A stretch of 64,000 nt of DNA from Vibrio tapetis subsp. quintayensis (lineage in GTDB: Bacteria; Pseudomonadota; Gammaproteobacteria; Enterobacterales; Vibrionaceae): the NCBI RefSeq assembly GCF_030409945.1, contig NZ_JAUFQV010000011.1, forward strand, positions 248,001 to 312,000, read 5' to 3'. The notes below the pieces were generated by a model. It searched no databases and was not told the origin of the DNA. It saw only the letters and a program-made list of their open reading frames with translations. Shown here one piece after another: positions 20,401 to 28,064 of this stretch. The number at the start of each line of letters is the position of its first letter. Within the stretch, counting starts at the first letter, position 1. The translations under genes were made by a program, and so were the position numbers.

Positions 20401-20608
20401 AGGTGCTGCTCAACGTTTCAGCATTGGTATTGTAATCGTATCCGGTCTTGCTATCGGTACTATCTTTACCTTGTTCGTACTACCAGTGATTTACAGCTAC
20501 CTTGCTGAAAAACACAAACCGCTTCCTATTTTCCTAGAAGATAAAGATCTAGAAAAACTGGCGCGAGTAGACGAAGCCAAAGCCGCTCAACGCGAAATTC
20601 GCGAATAG
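17492..20608 (+). CDS. vexB: RND-family multidrug efflux pump (VexB-like)
   Basis: A 1038-residue inner-membrane transporter, starting MRFTDVFIKRPVLAVSISF, with two repeats of six membrane segments and large periplasmic loops. The proton-relay aspartates are seen in GLVVDDAIVVLENV. The pump exports bile salts, detergents or drugs in Vibrio homologues, powered by the proton gradient. No outer-membrane channel gene is adjacent, so a TolC encoded elsewhere is expected. A terminator follows. Confidence 0.88.
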   Translation: MRFTDVFIKRPVLAVSISFLIALLGFQAIFKMQVRQYPEMTNTVVTVSTSYYGASADLIQGFITQPLEQAVAQADNIDFMTSQSVLGKSTITVTMKLNTDPNAALADILAKTNSVRSQLPKESEDPTVTMSTGDSTAVLYIGFTSEELSSSQITDYLERVINPQLFSVNGVSKIDMYGGMKYALRVWLDPAKMAALKMTATDVMQVLNANNFQSATGQATGEFVLYNGSADTQISNVAELEKLVIKSDVGEVIRLGNIAKVTLEKSHDVYRASANGQEAVVAAINGAPSANPITIAKDVLDLLPQLRKNLPSNISMEVMYDSTEAINESINEVIKTIVEAALIVLVVITLFLGSFRAVMIPLVTIPLSLIGVAMVMQAMGFSWNLMTLLAMVLAIGLVVDDAIVVLENVDRHIKLGESPFRAAVIGTREIAVPVIAMTLTLGAVYAPIALMGGITGSLFKEFALTLAGAVFVSGIVALTLSPMMCSKMLKANETPNKFETTVHNLLDRMSNGYERMLGRVMQRRPVIIAFAIIVFASLPMLFKFIPSELAPSEDKGVVMLMGTGPSNANLDYLQNTMNQVNAILTEQPEVKFAQVFTGVPASNQAFGLASMVPWSQREASQAEVSKRIGELVKDVPGMAVTAFQMPELPGAGSGLPLQFVITTPNSFESLFQIATDILADVSVNPLFVYSTLDLNYDSATMKIHIDKDKAGIYGVTMQDIGMTLSTMMADGYVNRIDLNGRSYEVIPQVERKYRLNPESMNNYYVRAADGNAIPLGSLIDIEVVAEPRALPHFNQLNSASIGAVPSPGVAMGDAVNWFEDVAQNKLPSGYNHDYMGEARQYVTEGSALFATFGLALAIIFLVLAIQFESVRDPLVIMVSVPLAICGALISLAWGAASMNIYSQVGLITLVGLITKHGILICEVAKEEQLHNKKDRIAAVTEAAKVRLRPILMTTAAMIAGLIPLMYATGAGAAQRFSIGIVIVSGLAIGTIFTLFVLPVIYSYLAEKHKPLPIFLEDKDLEKLARVDEAKAAQREIRE

Positions 20609-20634
20609 AGCATTAACGGGTATATCATCCAATC

Positions 20635-20660
20635 AAAAGGCTACTTCGGTAGCCTTTTTT
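20635..20660 (+). terminator. Terminator of the efflux operon
   Basis: AAAGGCTAC, TTCG loop, GTAGCCTTTTTT. Confidence 0.85.
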
Positions 20661-20728
20661 GTATTTGCTAACGACTTTTTTATTTGAAATGAATAGAATG
20701 AAGGCATTGATATAGGAGCGATTAGAAA

Positions 20729-20980
20729 ATGTTTGATCCAAAAAAGCTTGAACAAGTAGCAAAGCAGATCCATGAATCCATGCCGCAACCGGTCAAAGAA
20801 TTGGGTTCGGATGTTGAACAAAAAGTACGCCAGGTCATTCAAGGCCAGCTAAACAAACTTGATGTTGTTAGCCGTGAAGAGTTCGATGTGCAAACTCAGG
20901 TACTTCTGCGCACTCGCCAGAAACTGACTGAAATGGAACAAAAGCTAGCGGATCTTGAAGCTAAGTTCTCAGACAAATAG
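20729..20980 (+). CDS. ubiK: Ubiquinone biosynthesis accessory factor UbiK (YqiC/BMFP family)
   Basis: An 83-residue protein: an amphipathic N-terminal part ([19 protein letters not shown]) and a C-terminal coiled coil ([20 protein letters not shown]), the UbiK layout. UbiK binds UbiJ and supports the late hydroxylation and methylation steps of ubiquinone synthesis under oxygen. Monocistronic, with terminators on both sides. Confidence 0.88.
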   Translation: MFDPKKLEQVAKQIHESMPQPVKELGSDVEQKVRQVIQGQLNKLDVVSREEFDVQTQVLLRTRQKLTEMEQKLADLEAKFSDK

Positions 20981-20996
20981 TACTTAGCTAGTGACA

Positions 20997-21031
20997 CAAA
21001 AAAAGCAGAACCGTAAAGGTCCTGCTTTTTT
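20997..21031. terminator. Bidirectional terminator between ubiK and uvrD
   Basis: AAAAAGCAG and CTGCTTTTT arms around an imperfect inner stem; A and T runs on both sides suit both converging genes. Confidence 0.75.
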
Positions 21032-21061
21032 ATTATCAACTAAAGAAACATATTTGCGAAA

Positions 21062-23233
21062 CTACAAGGTTTCTAACTTAGCGTATTGTGTCACTAACCA
21101 CTTAATGCCCTCACCATTAAAGGCAACTTGCACTCGGCTTTGAGGTCCACTGCCTTCAAAATTAATGATCGTGCCTTCACCAAATTTCGGGTGCATTACT
21201 CGCGCACCTAAGCTAAAACCGGTTTCGTTGAAGTTTTCTTTTACTGCCGTTGGGCTAAAGCGCCCTGTGCTAGTCGGTCGGCTCACCTGCGCTTTCATAC
21301 GTACTTCATCCAAACAAGTTTCGGGTAACTCACGAATAAAACGAGATGGCTTATGATATTTATCTTGCCCGTACAGACGACGCATCTCAGCATAAGTAAT
21401 GTAGAGCTTTTCCATCGCTCGGGTCATGCCAACATAACAAAGGCGACGCTCTTCTTCCAACCGCCCCGCTTCTTCTGCCGACATTTGGCTTGGGAACATG
21501 CCCTCTTCAACACCGACCATGAAGACCATTGGGAACTCCAAACCCTTAGCACTGTGCAGAGTCATGAGTTGTACTGCCTCATCAAACTCATCCGCCTGCC
21601 CCTCACCCGCTTCAAGCGCAGCGTGAGATAAGAACGCAGACAGCTCGCTCATTTCATCGGCTTCTTCTGGTTTTTCAAACTGGCGAGTTGCCGTAACCAA
21701 TTCTTCTAAGTTTTCAATTCGGGCTTTCGATTTCTCGCCCTTTTCTTGCTCGTACATAGCAAACAAACCGGAGAACTTAATCACATGGTCCGCTTGTTCA
21801 TGCATCGCCATTTCGGCCGTGTCATCTTCTAGGGCATTAACCAGTTCAACAAAACGGCTTAACGCGCCCGCAGCACGGCCAGCAAAGACTTTTTCGTCTA
21901 ACAAGGCAACACTGGTTTGCCACATGGTCGCTCCGCGCTCGCGAGCTGCAAAACGGATGGTCTCTAGTGTTTTATCACCTAAACCACGAGTGGGTGTATT
22001 CACCACTCGTTCAAATGCCGCATCATCATTACGGTTAGACATCAGACGTAGGTAACCCAGTGCATCACGAATTTCTAAACGTTCAAAAAATCGCATGCCA
22101 CCATAAATACGATACGGTAAGCCCCCTTGAATTAAGGCTTCTTCCAACACCCGCGACTGAGCATTGTTTCGATACAACATAGCCGTATCGGTTAATGAAC
22201 CGCCTTTTTCTTTCCACTCTTTGATTTTACTAACCGCAAAGCGTGCTTCATCTAATTCGTTATACGCGGAATAAACAGAAATGGATTCACCGTCATCGCC
22301 GTCTGTCCAAAGCTCTTTCCCCATACGCTCAGTATTGTTAGAAATCAGCTCATTGGCGGCTTTCAAAATCGTTTTTGTTGAACGGTAGTTTTGCTCAAGA
22401 CGAACGGTTGACGCGCCCACAAATTCATCAAGAAAGCGTTGAATGTTTTCAATTTTTGCACCACGCCAGCCATAGATCGACTGATCATCATCCCCCACGA
22501 TCATCACGTTACATGCTGGGCCGGCCATCATGCGTAGCCAAGCGTATTGGATGTTGTTGGTATCTTGGAATTCGTCGACCAAAATGTGCTTAAAGCGCGC
22601 TTGGTAGTGCTCTCGAATGTGTTGTTTATCGCGCAGTAACTCTTGGGCACGCAACAAAATTTCTGCAAAGTCGATCAAACCTGCACGATCACAAGCTTCT
22701 TGATAAGCCGTATAAATTTGTAACCATGTTTTGGTCACAGGATCATGATAAGCATCAATATGGTTTGGACGTAAACCTTCATCTTTCTTGCCGTTGATCC
22801 ACCAGCAAGCTTGGCGAGCAGGCCATTGCTTTTCATCTAGGTTTAATGCTTTTATCAAGCGCTTCAGCAAACGCTGTTGATCATCAGAATCGATGATCTG
22901 AAAATCTTCTGGCAACTTAGCATCAAGGTAATGAGCACGCAGGATGCGATGACAAATACCATGGAACGTGCCATTCCACATCCCTGAAGAACTACCCATC
23001 ATTAACTCTTCAATACGGCCCCGCATCTCGGCGGCAGCCTTATTGGTAAAAGTAACCGACATAATAGAAAACGGCGACGCTTGCTCTACCGACATCAGCC
23101 ACGCAATGCGATGCACCAGCACTCGGGTTTTACCACTGCCCGCCCCCGCTAAGATCAACATATTGTTTAGCGGCGCTGCGACAGCTTCGCGTTGTTTGTC
23201 ATTCAAACCATCAAGTAATAAGGAAGCGTCCAT
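21062..23233 (-). CDS. uvrD: DNA helicase II UvrD
   Basis: A 723-residue SF1A helicase, the usual UvrD length. Motif I is AGAGSGKTR, motif II VDEFQDTN, motif [16 protein letters not shown], motif IV LEQNYRS and motif VI VGMTRAM. The C-terminal Tudor-like part (FSLGARVMHPKFGEGTI...) separates it from Rep. It unwinds DNA in nucleotide-excision and mismatch repair. A LexA-like sequence sits just upstream of the start codon. Confidence 0.95.
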   Translation of the reverse strand: MDASLLLDGLNDKQREAVAAPLNNMLILAGAGSGKTRVLVHRIAWLMSVEQASPFSIMSVTFTNKAAAEMRGRIEELMMGSSSGMWNGTFHGICHRILRAHYLDAKLPEDFQIIDSDDQQRLLKRLIKALNLDEKQWPARQACWWINGKKDEGLRPNHIDAYHDPVTKTWLQIYTAYQEACDRAGLIDFAEILLRAQELLRDKQHIREHYQARFKHILVDEFQDTNNIQYAWLRMMAGPACNVMIVGDDDQSIYGWRGAKIENIQRFLDEFVGASTVRLEQNYRSTKTILKAANELISNNTERMGKELWTDGDDGESISVYSAYNELDEARFAVSKIKEWKEKGGSLTDTAMLYRNNAQSRVLEEALIQGGLPYRIYGGMRFFERLEIRDALGYLRLMSNRNDDAAFERVVNTPTRGLGDKTLETIRFAARERGATMWQTSVALLDEKVFAGRAAGALSRFVELVNALEDDTAEMAMHEQADHVIKFSGLFAMYEQEKGEKSKARIENLEELVTATRQFEKPEEADEMSELSAFLSHAALEAGEGQADEFDEAVQLMTLHSAKGLEFPMVFMVGVEEGMFPSQMSAEEAGRLEEERRLCYVGMTRAMEKLYITYAEMRRLYGQDKYHKPSRFIRELPETCLDEVRMKAQVSRPTSTGRFSPTAVKENFNETGFSLGARVMHPKFGEGTIINFEGSGPQSRVQVAFNGEGIKWLVTQYAKLETL

Positions 23234-23240
23234 CGTTTTC

Positions 23241-23260
23241 TACTGTTTATTTATACATAA
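23241..23260 (-). promoter_or_regulatory. Possible LexA (SOS) box of uvrD
   Basis: TACTGTTTATTTATACATAA matches CTGT-N8-ACAG except for the last base of the core, 8 bp before the uvrD start. E. coli uvrD is SOS-regulated, which supports the call; one core mismatch weakens it. Confidence 0.45.
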
Positions 23261-23409
23261 CAAAAGATTATACCCCAAATAAAGGTCAGAAATCTGGCTT
23301 AAGAAACGAAAAAAATGTCATTTTTTAATCAATTTAAATTCAATGACTTAGAGTTTAAATTGTAATAATGTGAAAATTTATCGCACATAATGTGAAATAT
23401 TTTCAGCGT

Positions 23410-23430
23410 TTACCTAATCTAATTAGGTAA
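23410..23430. promoter_or_regulatory. Palindrome upstream of the bufferin operon
   Basis: TTACCTAAT and ATTAGGTAA, separated by CTA, 75 bp before the bufferin start codon. A candidate operator for a metal-responsive regulator not encoded here. Confidence 0.45.
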
Positions 23431-23505
23431 GCAACTTGAGCAAAGCGACAAAAAACCAAGTTGTGATAATTAAAGAAACTATGGATCAAGTTCGAGGAAT
23501 TTATT

Positions 23506-23766
23506 ATGAAAAAATCTAATCTTGCTGTTACTGCTGCTATCACAGGTCTTCTAGCTCTTGGAGGCACAGCGTTAACTGCGACGTCTGCTGTCGCGGCTGA
23601 AAAAGAGAAATGCTACGGAGTAAGTAAAGCGGGCAAAAATGACTGTGCTACCAAAAGCAGCTCATGTGCAGGTACAGCTAAAGAAGATTTCCAAAAAGAT
23701 GCATTCGTTGTAATGCCAAAAGGACTTTGTGGCAAATTGGCTGGCGGCAGCACCATGTCTTCATAA
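23506..23766 (+). CDS. bufA1: Bufferin precursor (BufA1, DUF2282)
   Basis: An 86-residue exported peptide with a signal sequence (LALGGTALTATSAVAA) and a mature part with four Cys: KCYGVSKAGKNDC, SSCAGTAKEDF and GLCGKLAGG. This is the DUF2282 bufferin pattern. Bufferins are RiPPs whose cysteines are oxidised by an MNIO enzyme, and the modified protein binds copper in the periplasm. The modifying enzymes follow directly, which supports the call. Confidence 0.85.
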   Translation: MKKSNLAVTAAITGLLALGGTALTATSAVAAEKEKCYGVSKAGKNDCATKSSSCAGTAKEDFQKDAFVVMPKGLCGKLAGGSTMSS

Positions 23767-23842
23767 TAAACAGTTTATTCAGCAGGGCTCAATTAGCACG
23801 CCCTGCTGAGCTGTTACCTTTTATTCATTTCGGAGAAATTCA

Positions 23843-24697
23843 ATGCATCCATTAGTTGGAGTCGGTTTGCGAACTCCTCACTTAGACTTTTTTGAGCACA
23901 CTCCTACCGATTTGGGCTGGCTTGAAATCCACAGTGAGAACTATTTCCAACCTCGTTCACCATCCCGTATCCAATTAAATGCGATCGCAGATAAATACCC
24001 AATAAGCTGTCATGGTATTGGTTTGTCCCTTGGCTCAGTCAACCAGGTCAGCCAATCTCATTTACGACAATTGAAAACGTTAGTCGATGACCTTAACCCC
24101 ATCATGGTTTCTGATCATTTAAGTTGGAGCGAAAATGGTGGTCATCACTTTAACGACTTGCTGCCCCTTCCTTATACAGAAGAAGCACTGGATGTATTTT
24201 GCCGCAATGTACTTCAAGTTCAGGATTACATCGGTAGACCGTTACTGATTGAAAACCCATCCAGTTACATGAAATTCAATCATTCCACCATTGATGAGTG
24301 GGACTTCTTAAACCAAGTACACCAAAGAACTGATTGCCGATTGTTGCTGGATTTCAATAACATTCATGTATCCGCGTTCAATCACCAATTCGATGCTAAC
24401 CACTATATTCAAACCATCAACGCAAACGCTGTTGATGAAATTCATCTTGCGGGCTTCACCGTAAAGCAGTACCCACAAGGGGAAATCTGGATCGATACGC
24501 ACAGTAAACCCGTCAGCGACGAAGTTTGGCAACTGTTTCAAACTTGGATCTCCCAACATGGTGCTAAGCACACCCTAATTGAATGGGATCTCGATATTCC
24601 TAACGTTGAAGTGTTACTGGGTGAAGCGAAAACCGCAAGTGGGTACTTACACAAAGCGAAACACGGAGGCATTATTCATGACTCTATCGCTGGCTAA
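23843..24697 (+). CDS. bufB: Bufferin maturase BufB (MNIO enzyme, DUF692)
   Basis: A 284-residue protein of the multinuclear non-heme iron oxidative enzyme family. Typical signatures are VGVGLRTPHLDFF, EIHSENYF, SCHGIGLSLGS, SDHLSW, ENPSSY and LLDFNNIHVSAFNH, giving conserved His, Asp and Glu metal ligands in a TIM barrel. It converts bufferin cysteines to copper-binding heterocycles. It overlaps bufC by 20 bp. Confidence 0.9.
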   Translation: MHPLVGVGLRTPHLDFFEHTPTDLGWLEIHSENYFQPRSPSRIQLNAIADKYPISCHGIGLSLGSVNQVSQSHLRQLKTLVDDLNPIMVSDHLSWSENGGHHFNDLLPLPYTEEALDVFCRNVLQVQDYIGRPLLIENPSSYMKFNHSTIDEWDFLNQVHQRTDCRLLLDFNNIHVSAFNHQFDANHYIQTINANAVDEIHLAGFTVKQYPQGEIWIDTHSKPVSDEVWQLFQTWISQHGAKHTLIEWDLDIPNVEVLLGEAKTASGYLHKAKHGGIIHDSIAG

Positions 24698-25457
24698 CCT
24701 ACAGTCCCGTTTTGCTGATGCCTTGAATTACCAAGCAAAAGGGGAAGAGTGCAATATTCATAGTGATCACTTTGCTGCGGATCAGCGTATGCAGATCTAT
24801 CGCAACAACTACATCATCAGTTTGAGTGAGGTTCTGCAAGCAACTTACCCGCAAGTATTGGCTCTGGTCGGGGAAGAGTGCTTCATGCAGATAGCTCGAC
24901 ATCACGTACTGAACAACCCGCTACAACAAGGTGATGTGACCCACTACGGCGCTAATTTTACTAACAGTATTGAGCAATTTGAACAAGTCATACAACAAGC
25001 ACCCTACTTACTCGATGTCGCGGCTCTCGAGTGGCTGCTTGATACAAGCAATCAATCGAGCAACATATCTTCTGTTGCCGATCTTAATGTACTCCCACTG
25101 GAAAACCTGAGTCAGATAGATGCAGATCAACAGCCTTTTGTTCAACTGAAGTTACAGAACAATCTTCACGTGCTGGCTAGCGATTATGCCGTATTCAGTT
25201 TATGGCACGGAATTAAGAACAATCAGCTAGATAACCTTGATTTAAGTAAAGCAGAGCAAGGTGTCGTCTATGTCGACGAAGCTCACCAAGCGCACATTAC
25301 ACCATTAAACCCATTGAGCTTTAAGCTATTGGAACACTGTTTAGCACCGCATACCTTAGGCACATTGCCTGCCGAGCTTTTGCCACACTTAGCCGATTTG
25401 GTGAACCATCAATTGGTGATAGGTTTTGAATTGGCGACAAAGGAGAACGTAGAATGA
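24678..25457 (+). CDS. bufC: Bufferin maturation partner BufC (DUF2063)
   Basis: A 259-residue protein starting at ATG 24678 with GGAGG upstream; the start lies inside bufB. The N-terminal DUF2063 domain (LQSRFADALNYQAKG...RMQIYRNNYIISLSEVLQATYPQV) is the partner that presents the precursor to the MNIO enzyme. It ends in a 4-bp overlap with the DoxX gene. Confidence 0.87.
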   Translation: MTLSLANLQSRFADALNYQAKGEECNIHSDHFAADQRMQIYRNNYIISLSEVLQATYPQVLALVGEECFMQIARHHVLNNPLQQGDVTHYGANFTNSIEQFEQVIQQAPYLLDVAALEWLLDTSNQSSNISSVADLNVLPLENLSQIDADQQPFVQLKLQNNLHVLASDYAVFSLWHGIKNNQLDNLDLSKAEQGVVYVDEAHQAHITPLNPLSFKLLEHCLAPHTLGTLPAELLPHLADLVNHQLVIGFELATKENVE

Positions 25458-25909
25458 ACATGAATCAAAATTTGGCTCGTTACGATCAATTGATCGCGAC
25501 TCTGCAATCTCTATTTGTACCCATTCTATTATTGGCATGTAGAATTTGGGTTGGCTATGTCTTCTTTAATTCCGGCCTAACCAAAATCGCCACTTGGGAC
25601 AGTACACTCTATTTGTTTGAGTACGAATATCAGGTTCCACTGTTACCATGGCAACTTGCCGCTTATGTAGGCACCGCGACTGAACTCAGTTTACCGGCAT
25701 TTTTGGTGCTCGGGTTGCTAACTCGCCCAATGGCTGCAGCTCTATTCGTGTTCAACATCATGGCAGTTGTCTCCTATCCCGTATTATGGGACGGCGGTTT
25801 CTTTGACCACCAGTTATGGGGCTTAATGATACTGATCGTCGTTGTTTGGGGGCCGGGAGTCATTTCCACAGACGCATTGTTAAGACGTAAAGTAGAAACC
25901 ACTAGCTAA
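25454..25909 (+). CDS. DoxX-family membrane protein of the bufferin operon
   Basis: A 151-residue protein with four membrane segments and the DoxX pattern (RIWVGYVFFNSGLTKI, ATELSLPAFLVLGLLTRP). DoxX genes are common at the end of bufferin operons, probably with a redox or quinone-linked role; the exact function is unknown. Its start overlaps the bufC stop (ATGA). Confidence 0.85.
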   Translation: MNMNQNLARYDQLIATLQSLFVPILLLACRIWVGYVFFNSGLTKIATWDSTLYLFEYEYQVPLLPWQLAAYVGTATELSLPAFLVLGLLTRPMAAALFVFNIMAVVSYPVLWDGGFFDHQLWGLMILIVVVWGPGVISTDALLRRKVETTS

Positions 25910-25930
25910 CGGTTTCTCTCTAAAATGCAA

Positions 25931-25964
25931 AGCGCAGGTAAGGTTTACTTACCTGCGCTTTTTT
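25931..25964 (+). terminator. Terminator of the bufferin operon
   Basis: AGCGCAGGTAAG and CTTACCTGCGCT followed by a T run. Confidence 0.88.
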
Positions 25965-26104
25965 GTTTTTTAATCAAGAAAACAACACCATGTATTATTG
26001 AAGTTTGATGTTGGTTATGTTTTTACGAATTCAAGCGCATAAATAGAAGCCAAACTGCAACAAACATGTTTTGCTGCCTAGAAAGTAACAAGATGTAATT
26101 GACT

Positions 26105-26875
26105 ATGACTACGACAGCCCAGCGACGCGAACACATCATCGAACACATTCAAACCCACGGAACAGGCACGGTTGAAGACTTCTCTAGCGAATTTGGTGTA
26201 TCCAAAGTCACAATTCGTAACGATCTACGATTACTTGAAAAGCAAGGCTGTGTAGAACGGGTTTATGGTGGAGCAACCCTCAATAAGCAGTTCGCTTTTG
26301 ATCGTTCTCTTAAGATTAAGGGAAAAATAAACACCAATATCAAAGCTCAAATTGCACACGAAGCATTAAAGTTAATCCAACCGGGAGAGAACATCATTTT
26401 AGATTCGGGTTCGACTACCGAACAGATCGCACTTAACCTATCTGACGACGTCTCTCTAGTCGTATTTACTAATGCCATCAACATTGCTTACCACCTTGCG
26501 AGCTATCCAAAAGTAGAGGTGATCATTGCTGGCGGAACCATGCGCCAAGACTCTTTCTCCATTCACGGAGCCAATGCAGAAAGCCACCTTAGTCAGTATC
26601 GGTTTGATAAGGTCTTTCTAGGTGTCGATGGCTTTGAATTAGAGTCGGGAATCACGACACCTCACAAAGGGGAAGCACAACTGAATCGAATCATGTGCCG
26701 AGTAGCTAAACAAGTCATCGCAGTAACGGATTCATCCAAGTTTGAGCAAAAAAGTTTTTGCATCATCACGGCTGCCCAAAACATCGATACCTTGATTACT
26801 GATAAAGGCATTCCTAGCCATTATAAATCTTCATTAGAGCAACATGGTGTCACTGTCATCATCGCAGACGACTGA
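26105..26875 (+). CDS. agaR: DeoR-family transcriptional regulator, AgaR-like (first copy)
   Basis: A 256-residue DeoR/AgaR protein: N-terminal helix-turn-helix (GTVEDFSSEFGVSKVTIRNDLRLLE) with the family end CVERVYGGATL, then a sugar-phosphate-sensing domain (ILDSGSTT, VFTNAINIA, FLGVDGFELESGITTP, VTDSSKF). ATG 26105 is used in place of an in-frame TTG two codons earlier. A second AgaR-like gene follows 400 bp later and leads into the catabolic operon. It is not obvious which copy represses the operon. Confidence 0.82.
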   Translation: MTTTAQRREHIIEHIQTHGTGTVEDFSSEFGVSKVTIRNDLRLLEKQGCVERVYGGATLNKQFAFDRSLKIKGKINTNIKAQIAHEALKLIQPGENIILDSGSTTEQIALNLSDDVSLVVFTNAINIAYHLASYPKVEVIIAGGTMRQDSFSIHGANAESHLSQYRFDKVFLGVDGFELESGITTPHKGEAQLNRIMCRVAKQVIAVTDSSKFEQKSFCIITAAQNIDTLITDKGIPSHYKSSLEQHGVTVIIADD

Positions 26876-26975
26876 TACTCGCCACAGACTAATGACGGCT
26901 CGTTTACTATTGAGTCGTTTTTTACTTCTTATTACTGATAATTCTCTTAGCTAATTTTTTCACTTTTCTGCATTG

Positions 26976-26991
26976 TGTGATCACGGTCACC
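26976..26991. promoter_or_regulatory. CRP-like site before the aga operon
   Basis: TGTGATCACGGTCACC fits TGTGA-N6-TCACA with one mismatch. It lies in the 400-bp region between the two agaR-like genes, upstream of the CTTTC repeats, and fits catabolite control of an amino-sugar operon. Confidence 0.6.
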
Positions 26992-27035
26992 CCAAAGACT
27001 GAAATGCTCTTATAAATCCCTCAGTAAACCACCCT

Positions 27036-27240
27036 TTCGCTTTGCTTTTATAAAAAGCCTTATACCACCGAACTTCTCACCACTCTTCAGTCATAAAACG
27101 AAAGAAAAAACCCTTTCACTTAATACAAAGCGAAAGGTTTTTTACTTACTTTTGCTTTCGATTACAGCTGTGATCTAGCGTCAACTTTGCTTTCCCTTTC
27201 GGTGCTCTAATTAACAACGAAAGGAAACGAAAGGTCGAAA
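27036..27240. promoter_or_regulatory. Cluster of CTTTCG/CGAAAG repeats: AgaR-type operators
   Basis: At least ten copies of CTTTC or its complement, often phased (CTTTCGCTTTGCTTTT, CAAAGCGAAAGG, CTTTCCCTTTCGG, AACGAAAGGAAACGAAAGG). E. coli AgaR sites are built of repeated CTTTC elements. The repeats fill the promoter region of the second agaR-like gene and the operon behind it. Confidence 0.75.
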
Positions 27241-27279
27241 GACTGAACAATTACTAAATTGAAAGTTGAGAGCGCAATA

Positions 27280-28056
27280 ATGAAAAGCAGCGAACGTCGT
27301 CAGAAAATAATGAAACAAGTACGCCTTAACGGCGCTACGAAAGTTGACGACTTAGTCGGTCAGTTTTCTGTTTCTGCGGTGACGATTCGCCACGACCTCA
27401 ATTTACTTGAGCAACAAGGCTGTGTATTTCGTTGCTACGGTGGTGCAACCCTCAACCCCAATTTCGCTTTTGATCAACCGCTTCATCAAAAGGGCCAACT
27501 TAACCGCAATATTAAAGACCGAATTGCTTTCATCGCCGCAAGCAAAATTAATGACGGTGAAGCCGTTATTCTCGATTCAGGTTCAACCATTAGTTGTATG
27601 CCCCCTTACTTAAGCAAGACTCAAGGCTTAGTCGTCATGACAAACGCTTTGAATACCGCCTACCTACTTAGCGGTTACAGCAACATAGATCTTCATGTTG
27701 TCGGCGGCAATCTGCGCCGTGCATCTTGTTCCCTGACTGGTGCACACGGCGAACTGCAAATTAAAGATTTTCATTTCGACAAACTCTTTCTGGGTGTTGA
27801 TGGCTTTGATTTAGAAGCAGGAATCACCACACCAAACCAAAATGAAGCACGTATCAATAGAGCCATGTGCCAAGCCGCCAAACAAGTCATTGCCGTAACA
27901 GACTCCAGCAAGTTTGGCCGAAAAAGCTTTTGCATGATCCGTGCAGCTCAAGATATCGACATTCTCATTACCGACAGCCACATCCCAACCCACTATCACC
28001 AACAACTGGTTGATATGGGTGTGGAAGTCATTATCGCTGACCAAGAAACTCACTAG
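27280..28056 (+). CDS. agaR: DeoR-family transcriptional regulator, AgaR-like (second copy)
   Basis: A 258-residue paralogue of the protein at 26105-26875, alike along its whole length (HTH VSAVTIRHDLNLLEQQGCVFRCYGGATLN, FLGVDGFDLEAGITTPNQ, VTDSSKFGRKSFC). ATG 27280 is preferred to an upstream TTG. It is followed 8 bp later by kbaZ and so is part of the operon. Two AgaR-like copies in tandem are unusual; one may respond to GalNAc-6-P and the other to GalN-6-P (inference). Confidence 0.82.
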   Translation: MKSSERRQKIMKQVRLNGATKVDDLVGQFSVSAVTIRHDLNLLEQQGCVFRCYGGATLNPNFAFDQPLHQKGQLNRNIKDRIAFIAASKINDGEAVILDSGSTISCMPPYLSKTQGLVVMTNALNTAYLLSGYSNIDLHVVGGNLRRASCSLTGAHGELQIKDFHFDKLFLGVDGFDLEAGITTPNQNEARINRAMCQAAKQVIAVTDSSKFGRKSFCMIRAAQDIDILITDSHIPTHYHQQLVDMGVEVIIADQETH

Positions 28057-28064
28057 GAATTGTG

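Noticed and set aside
23360..23400. CRP site (TGTGAAAATTTATCGCACA) before the bufferin operon
   Set aside because: The half-sites are not spaced as TGTGA-N6-TCACA.
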